From Haliea sp964022665 (GTDB lineage Bacteria > Pseudomonadota > Gammaproteobacteria > Pseudomonadales > Halieaceae), in the NCBI GenBank assembly GCA_964022665.1, contig CAXIDF010000015.1, positions 26,712 through 90,711 on the forward strand: a stretch of DNA of 64,000 nt. Direction: 5' to 3'. The notes below the pieces were generated by a model. That model did not search any database and was not told the DNA's origin. It worked only from the letters and a program-made list of their open reading frames with translations. Both the position numbers and the translations under genes were made by a program. Below, piece by piece: positions 59,236-64,000 of this stretch; position 1 is the first letter of the stretch, and every line of letters begins with the position of its first letter.

Positions 59236-59589
59236 ATGTCGGTAGCTGAAGCATTCAATCCCGCCGGGATCAATCTGACCGCCCGTGCCGTGAACAAGGT
59301 GCGCGAGTTGGTGGAAGAGGAGGAAAACCCTTCGCTGAAGCTGCGTGTCTACATTACCGGCGGTGGCTGTTCGGGTTTCCAGTACGGCTTTACGTTCGAG
59401 GACAGCGGCGCGGAAGACGATACCGTGATAGAGCGGGACGGTGTTTCTGTGCTGGTAGACCCGATGAGCTTTCAGTATCTCGTTGGCTCGGAAGTCGATT
59501 ATACGGAGGGCCTGGAAGGCGCACGCTTCGTCATTAACAACCCTAACGCCACGACCACCTGCGGTTGCGGCGCATCATTTTCTATCTGA
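59236..59589 (+). CDS. erpA: Iron-sulfur cluster insertion protein ErpA
   Basis: ErpA is an A-type carrier that delivers Fe-S clusters, for example to the isoprenoid enzymes IspG/IspH. The 117-residue protein has the three conserved cysteines: GGGCSGFQYGF and TTCGCGASF at the C-terminus. AAAGG precedes the ATG. Its promoter carries an IscR type-1-like site, fitting feedback by cluster status, as known for erpA in E. coli. Confidence 0.96.
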   Translation: MSVAEAFNPAGINLTARAVNKVRELVEEEENPSLKLRVYITGGGCSGFQYGFTFEDSGAEDDTVIERDGVSVLVDPMSFQYLVGSEVDYTEGLEGARFVINNPNATTTCGCGASFSI

Positions 59590-59606
59590 TTCCTGCCGGC
59601 GGCCCT

Positions 59607-60743
59607 TCAGCAGCGTAAACCTACCGCGCCAGGATAGATGCCGCCGAGCACGCGCGCGCCCTCGGCACCGGTCACGGCGGCGGCGTTGCCGCTGGCACCG
59701 TGCAGTGTTCTCCACGCCAGCCAGGCAAACGCGGCACCCTCTACCCACTCCGGTTCCAGCCCCAGTTCCGCCGTTGAATAGAGTTGCGTGGGTTGCAGGC
59801 GCTGATAGAGCCGGCGCATCAGGTCGGTGTTGTAGGCACCGCCGCCGCACACATAAGCCTCGTGCACTGGCAGTTTGCTGTCGAGAATGCTGTCAGCTAT
59901 GCATTGCGCGGTAAATTCCGCGAGGGTCGCCTGCACATCCTCGGGGTTGGCCTCGGGTGCCGCGCCGAGGCAGTCTGTCAGCCACGCCATGTTGAACGCT
60001 TCCTTGCCGGTGCTGCGTGGGCCTCGACAAGCGAGATAGGGGTGTGTGCCCAGTTGCTCCAGCAGCGGCTTGTGTACTGCGCCTTCCGCGGACCAGGCGC
60101 CGTCGCGGTCATAGCGCTCGCCGCGGTGCTGCTGTACCCAGTGGTCCAGCAGCGTATTGCCCGGCCCCGTGTCATAACCCGTGAGTAGTGCATCGCCCGC
60201 GAGCAGGCTGATGTTGGCGATACCGCCAATATTGATGATTGCCCGGTTCACGTTCGTTTTGGCAAACACGGCCGCGTGGAAAGCGGGCGCAAGGGGAGCG
60301 CCTTCGCCGCCGGCAGCCACATCACGACGCCGGAAGTCCGTGACGGTGGTAATGCCGGTGCGCTCGGCAATGGTGTTCGGGTCACCGATCTGCAGGGTAA
60401 ATGCGGTGTCGTTGCCTGCTGAGGGCGGCCGGTGACGGATGGTTTGGCCGTGGCTGCCAATCGCCATAATCTGAGCAGCCTGTACATTGGCGCGCTGCAG
60501 CAGGGCGTCGCAGGCATCCGCAAAGGCGGCTCCCAGCTGGCGGTCCAGCACACCCATACGTTCAATTTCGTTGTCGCCCGGCTGGCTGATGTCGGCGATT
60601 GCCTGGCGCAGCGCGGGCGCAAAGGGATGCTCCAGCGTGGCCTGTATTTCAAGCCCGTGATCAGAAATGCTGGCAAGGACAGCATCAATGCTATCGATGC
60701 TGGTCCCGGACATGAGTCCTATGCACAGGTCGCCGTCGGCCAC
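59607..60743 (-). CDS. anmK: Anhydro-N-acetylmuramic acid kinase
   Basis: AnmK opens and phosphorylates anhydro-MurNAc to MurNAc-6-phosphate during peptidoglycan recycling. The 378-residue protein begins with the ATP-site CIGLMSGTSIDSIDAVL, and has IGSHGQTIRHRP, NIGGIANISLL and YDTGPGNTLLDHW. The GTG at 60743 directly follows the M23 peptidase stop and gives the normal start; upstream in-frame starts lie inside the peptidase gene. With amgK-murU it places two recycling steps in this window. Confidence 0.93.
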   Translation of the reverse strand: MADGDLCIGLMSGTSIDSIDAVLASISDHGLEIQATLEHPFAPALRQAIADISQPGDNEIERMGVLDRQLGAAFADACDALLQRANVQAAQIMAIGSHGQTIRHRPPSAGNDTAFTLQIGDPNTIAERTGITTVTDFRRRDVAAGGEGAPLAPAFHAAVFAKTNVNRAIINIGGIANISLLAGDALLTGYDTGPGNTLLDHWVQQHRGERYDRDGAWSAEGAVHKPLLEQLGTHPYLACRGPRSTGKEAFNMAWLTDCLGAAPEANPEDVQATLAEFTAQCIADSILDSKLPVHEAYVCGGGAYNTDLMRRLYQRLQPTQLYSTAELGLEPEWVEGAAFAWLAWRTLHGASGNAAAVTGAEGARVLGGIYPGAVGLRC

Positions 60744-60744
60744 C

Positions 60745-62169
60745 TCAGGGCGCGGCAGGGGTGCTGTTGTCGCTGCTGAGCATGGCGAGTCGACGGTCTT
60801 CCTGCAGTCCTGCAAGCTGCTGCGAGGCATCGGCAATGGCGCTGCGGTAAGCCGGTAGCTCGGCCGCTGCCAGGGTTTTTGCCTTGGGCAGTTCCCGGTG
60901 CACTTTCCGCGGGTCGCGATGTTGACCGTCAATCAGGAATTCATAGTGCAGGTGAGGCCCGGTGGCGGCCCCGGTGGAGCCAACCGACCCGATAACCTGG
61001 CCTTGCATCACGCGCTGGCCCTGCTTCACTTTGCGCTGGTGCAGGTGCAGGTAGCGTGTGACATAGCGGTCACCGTGTTGTACGAAGAGGTAGTTGCCGT
61101 TGGCCCGGGTAAAGCCGGACTTGATAACCCGACCGTCACCGGCTGCGTATACGGGCGTACCCGTGGGCGCTGCGTAATCAGTGCCGCGATGAGGCCGCGT
61201 GGTCTTGTAGATGGGGTGCAGTCGACGCGGGTTGTAATTGGAACTGATGCGGGTGAAGTCTACCGGGGCCAGCAGGAACGCTTTGCGCATGCTGATGCCT
61301 TCCTCGTTGTAGTAGGCAACGTGGCCGTCCTTGTCTTCAAAGCGGAACGCGTTGAAGGTCTTCCCCTTGTTGGTGAACGAAGCAGCAAGGATGGTGCCGT
61401 CCTGGTATTTTTCGCCGTCGAGGAGTACTTCTTCATAGATGACGTGGAAGGTGTCGCCCTTGCGCGGATCCTGTACAAAGTCGATAACGCCACCGAAGAT
61501 ATTGGCGAGCTCAATGATCAGTCCGCTGGACAGCCCGGCGTCCTGGCCGGCCATGAACAGGGAGGAGGTGATCTCGGCGCTGACCCAGGTCTCCTGGATA
61601 TCGGTCTGGCGGATCTCACGGTCCGTATCAAAACCTGCCTCGCTGCGCTGGTAGGTAACGGACTCGAGAGGGGAAATCACGTGCTTCACCGCCTTGAGGC
61701 TGCCGTCTTCAGCTGCCAGGAAGGCGATGGTCTGGCCCGGGTAAATCCGCGAAAGCGCCTTGCCCTCGGGGGCCTCGTTAACGACCCGATACACATCCGA
61801 CGAATTGAAACCGGCGCGCTTGAAAATCAGCGAGAGATTGTCGCCTCGGCGGACGGTCTCTTCCTGCCAGTCAGGCTGTGTTTCCACTGCAGCGATGACC
61901 GGCTCGGCGGGGACAGCCAGGGCAGTGGGCACTGGCGGCGTGTCCGCCGCCTCACCGACCACGATGGGCGCCAGCACATCTGCTTCCAGTGCCATGCCGA
62001 GGTCATCCCGGTCCTCGCGGTTGGCGGCGACATCACCTGATGGGGTGAGGATGGTGGTTGCGGCCACCAGCATCGACAGCACCCCGACGGCAATCAGGTG
62101 CTTGCGGTGTGGTGCCTGCTTTGCTGGCGGGTTGACCGTGGCCCCCCGAAAGTTTCCCGATTTCTGCAT
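60745..62169 (-). CDS. M23 family peptidoglycan metalloendopeptidase with LysM/OapA-like domain
   Basis: The 474-residue protein has an N-terminal membrane anchor (HLIAVGVLSMLVAATTILT). A LysM/OapA-like cell-wall-binding segment follows (VRRGDNLSLIFKRAGFNSSD, about residues 120-170), and then a C-terminal LytM domain with zinc ligands in HRGTDYAAPTG and HLHYEF. It resembles MepM-type cross-link hydrolases needed for wall expansion. It is translationally adjacent to anmK. On the minus strand CTGTCA, 18 nt and TATACT (62202-62231) give a plausible promoter. Confidence 0.9.
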   Translation of the reverse strand: MQKSGNFRGATVNPPAKQAPHRKHLIAVGVLSMLVAATTILTPSGDVAANREDRDDLGMALEADVLAPIVVGEAADTPPVPTALAVPAEPVIAAVETQPDWQEETVRRGDNLSLIFKRAGFNSSDVYRVVNEAPEGKALSRIYPGQTIAFLAAEDGSLKAVKHVISPLESVTYQRSEAGFDTDREIRQTDIQETWVSAEITSSLFMAGQDAGLSSGLIIELANIFGGVIDFVQDPRKGDTFHVIYEEVLLDGEKYQDGTILAASFTNKGKTFNAFRFEDKDGHVAYYNEEGISMRKAFLLAPVDFTRISSNYNPRRLHPIYKTTRPHRGTDYAAPTGTPVYAAGDGRVIKSGFTRANGNYLFVQHGDRYVTRYLHLHQRKVKQGQRVMQGQVIGSVGSTGAATGPHLHYEFLIDGQHRDPRKVHRELPKAKTLAAAELPAYRSAIADASQQLAGLQEDRRLAMLSSDNSTPAAP

Positions 62170-62252
62170 AAACGTTATGAGCTGTGCTTTGTAGGCCTTT
62201 GAGTATATAAAAGATTTTTGGCGGCTGACAGGGGGTCGGTGCACTTAACGTC

Positions 62253-62280
62253 TTGCTTTTTGAGAACCTTATTGTATGGT
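62253..62280 (+). promoter_or_regulatory. Probable tyrS promoter
   Basis: TTGCTT (62253-62258) and TATGGT (62275-62280) are spaced by 16 nt in the divergent region, 48 nt before the tyrS ATG. The -10 is imperfect, so confidence is moderate. No T-box or other leader structure is evident. Confidence 0.4.
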
Positions 62281-62327
62281 TTGCGCCCCGATTCATACCT
62301 TCTTCTACTATAGCCAGGAGTTGCCTG

Positions 62328-63623
62328 ATGAGCAGTGCCCTGTTGACCGACCTGCGATCCCGCGGCCTCATATTTCAGGCGGCCGGCGAAGACCAGCTGC
62401 CTGGCTGGCTTGATGGCGGCGTGCGTACGCTCTACTGTGGTTTTGACCCCACTGCGGACAGCCTGCATATCGGCTCGCTGGTGCCTCTTTTAATGCTGCG
62501 CCGCTTTCAGTTGGCGGGCCACCGTCCCCTTGCGTTGGTCGGTGGCGCCACAGGCTTGATAGGCGACCCCTCGTTCAAGGCGGTTGAGCGCCAACTCAAT
62601 ACGCCCGACGTGATTGCCGGCTGGGTGGACAAGATTCGCCAGCAGGTGTCCCGTTTCGTCGATTTCGATGCCGGTGAGGCGTCGGCCGTTGTGGTCAATA
62701 ATCTGGACTGGACGCGGGACATGGATGTGCTCACGTTCCTGAGGGATGTCGGCAAGCACTTCTCGGTCAATGCCATGATCCAGAAAGAGTCGGTCAAGCA
62801 GCGCATTGAGCGTGAAGGCAGTGGCATCAGTTTCACCGAGTTCACCTACATGATTCTGCAGTCATTCGACTTCGCGGAACTCAGTCAGCGCTATGGTTGT
62901 GGCCTGCAGATTGGTGGGTCTGACCAGTGGGGCAACATCACCGGCGGCATTGATCTCGCCCGGCGTATGTACGGCAACGCGGTATACGGCCTCACCATGC
63001 CGTTGATTACCAAAGCTGACGGCACCAAGTTTGGCAAAACGGAGTCCGGTACGGTGTGGCTGGATCCGGCGCGAACCTCGCCCTATGCCTTTTACCAGTT
63101 CTGGCTTGGTACGGCGGACGTGGACGCGTACCGGTTCCTGAAGTACTTCACCTTCCTGCCTGTGGCGGAAATCGATGCATTGCAGCAGACCGATGAGCAG
63201 CGCCAGGGGCGCCCCGAGGCGCAGGCCGTGCTCGCGCGAGAAGTGACCGCGCTGGTGCACGGTGATGAGGGGCTGGCCGCGGCGCAACGCATCACCGAGG
63301 CATTGTTCAATGACGACCTGGCGAGCCTGTCAGCGACGGATCTGGAGCAGCTGCGCCTTGATGGCCTGCCTGCATCCGAGTTGCCGGCCACGGATGCGCT
63401 GCCGGCCACACTGACCCAGCTGCTGACTGAGGCAGGCATGGCGACCTCCGGCAAGCAGGTCAAGGATGCACTCACACGCAACGCCGTGCTCTGCAATGGC
63501 AGGCCGGTAGGTTGGGCTGAAAATGAGAGCCCGGCGGCTGTGTTCGAGCCGGCTGATGCAATCCATGGCCGCTATTTCGTGGTGCGTCTGGGCAAAAAGA
63601 AATATCACCTGTTCTACCGGTGA
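62328..63623 (+). CDS. tyrS: Tyrosyl-tRNA synthetase
   Basis: TyrS charges tRNA-Tyr. The class I motifs are YCGFDPTADSLHIGS (HIGH-like) and KADGTKFGKTESG (KMSKS-like), and the C-terminal S4 RNA-binding domain follows after about residue 350. The 431-residue size matches the enteric-type enzyme. The ATG at 62328 has AGGAG 8 nt upstream. It lies directly before the rRNA operon, as in Pseudomonas. Confidence 0.97.
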   Translation: MSSALLTDLRSRGLIFQAAGEDQLPGWLDGGVRTLYCGFDPTADSLHIGSLVPLLMLRRFQLAGHRPLALVGGATGLIGDPSFKAVERQLNTPDVIAGWVDKIRQQVSRFVDFDAGEASAVVVNNLDWTRDMDVLTFLRDVGKHFSVNAMIQKESVKQRIEREGSGISFTEFTYMILQSFDFAELSQRYGCGLQIGGSDQWGNITGGIDLARRMYGNAVYGLTMPLITKADGTKFGKTESGTVWLDPARTSPYAFYQFWLGTADVDAYRFLKYFTFLPVAEIDALQQTDEQRQGRPEAQAVLAREVTALVHGDEGLAAAQRITEALFNDDLASLSATDLEQLRLDGLPASELPATDALPATLTQLLTEAGMATSGKQVKDALTRNAVLCNGRPVGWAENESPAAVFEPADAIHGRYFVVRLGKKKYHLFYR

Positions 63624-63700
63624 GGCCGCTGGCTACGCGGCTTCAGGTTTCCGATTCGAAGGTGCAGGTGACTTTTTCAAACTATTTTTCGTCTTGGGTA

Positions 63701-63729
63701 TTGCGCGCCACCGGGGGGCTGCGTATAGT
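63701..63729 (+). promoter_or_regulatory. Probable rRNA operon promoter P1
   Basis: TTGCGC (63701-63706), a 17-nt spacer and TATAGT (63724-63729) form a sigma-70 promoter followed by the GC-rich discriminator TCGCCTCCC typical of stringently controlled promoters. Upstream, 63670-63695 is rich in A and T tracts and may serve as an UP element. There is no gene between tyrS and the window end. Confidence 0.6.
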
Positions 63730-63863
63730 TCGCCTCCCTTCGCAATGACCCTGACGCGGCACGGCGGGTAGGAGCTTAGATCTTCAAGCCTTTCAATCGG
63801 TTAGAAGAGAAAACTTAGATGAAGTCTCGGCACTGGCTCTGCGCAATAAATTGCAAAAAGCTG

Positions 63864-63891
63864 TTGCCAACAAGCGGCTCATCGGTATAAT
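63864..63891 (+). promoter_or_regulatory. Probable rRNA operon promoter P2
   Basis: TTGCCA (63864-63869), 16 nt and a perfect TATAAT (63886-63891) are followed by ACGCGTCCCCGCC, a GC-rich discriminator. This second promoter lies 162 nt downstream of P1, a tandem layout like that of E. coli rrn operons. Confidence 0.7.
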
Positions 63892-63947
63892 ACGCGTCCC
63901 CGCCAAAGAGAGTATCTTGGCGGACACCACGGCCCCGGCGGCCATGG

Positions 63948-64000
63948 GCTATTTAACAAAGAAACGAAGACAGATGTGTGGGCACTTGTTGGAGTAGTTG
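63948..64000 (+). other. rRNA operon leader with boxA; 16S gene begins beyond the window
   Basis: GCTATTTAACAAA at 63948-63960 matches the antitermination boxA (consensus GCTCTTTAACA). It is followed by leader sequence with GTGTGGGCACTTG, a motif common ahead of gammaproteobacterial 16S genes. The mature 16S start is not reached. Confidence 0.75.

Overview
The window is a GC-rich, gene-dense chromosomal segment from a gammaproteobacterium. Gene order follows the Pseudomonas chromosome over long stretches: lptD-surA-pdxA beside amgK-murU; rpe-trpE; trpGDC-vfr-osmC-coq7; dusB-fis; accBC-prmA; and argC-(DUF6776)-bactofilin-erpA-anmK-M23 peptidase-tyrS followed by an rRNA operon leader. The TonB receptors, Rieske oxygenase, DUF3604 protein and sulfatases suggest a marine, Cellvibrionales/Halieaceae-like lineage; that placement is inference. 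I saw no CRISPR array, tRNA, transposase or integrase.

Layout. 1-3744 (minus): start of pdxA, then surA and lptD (outer-membrane biogenesis). 3833-7801 (plus): amgK-murU (MurNAc recycling), rpe, trpE. 7798-8059: a decayed gene directly behind trpE. 8122-28040: about 20 kb of accessory metabolism separating trpE from trpG. 28118-30560: trpG-trpD-trpC. 30557-40870: crp/vfr, osmC, coq7, purD-purH-fis-dusB, an SDR, prmA, accC-accB-aroQ. 41118-52608: dsbD, a PCu(A)C copper chaperone, DUF2333, a pentapeptide-repeat protein, polB, a PfkB/adenosine kinase, mrcB with a TPR lipoprotein, and a ModF-like ABC ATPase. 52689-63623: Nudix hydrolase, a secreted Cys-containing protein, hemB-hemL-hemJ, argC, DUF6776, bactofilin, erpA, anmK, M23 peptidase, tyrS. 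63624-64000: tandem promoters and boxA of an rRNA operon whose 16S gene lies beyond the window.

The most interesting part is the trpE-trpG island. It holds two near-identical 775-residue TonB receptors with an MBL-fold alkylsulfatase-like enzyme between them. A divergent operon encodes a KshA-like Rieske oxygenase, an unknown secreted protein and a TetR regulator. A six-gene minus-strand operon follows (OYE-family flavoenzyme, VOC protein, SDR, DUF3604 lipoprotein, acetoacetate-decarboxylase-like protein, SDR), and then a divergent formylglycine sulfatase plus a second MBL enzyme. The two divergent promoter regions share a 15-bp identity inside an 18-bp imperfect palindrome, a good candidate operator for the island's TetR protein. 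Together this looks like a self-contained regulon for uptake and breakdown of a hydrophobic, probably sulfated, alicyclic or steroid/terpenoid-like compound; the substrate is inferred, not shown. In P. aeruginosa the same trpE-trpG junction carries the R/F-pyocin cluster, so it may be a general integration hotspot.

The housekeeping regions also carry readable regulatory DNA: an IscR type-1-like site and a 22-bp perfect palindrome over the erpA promoter, and two rRNA promoters with GC-rich discriminators at the right edge.
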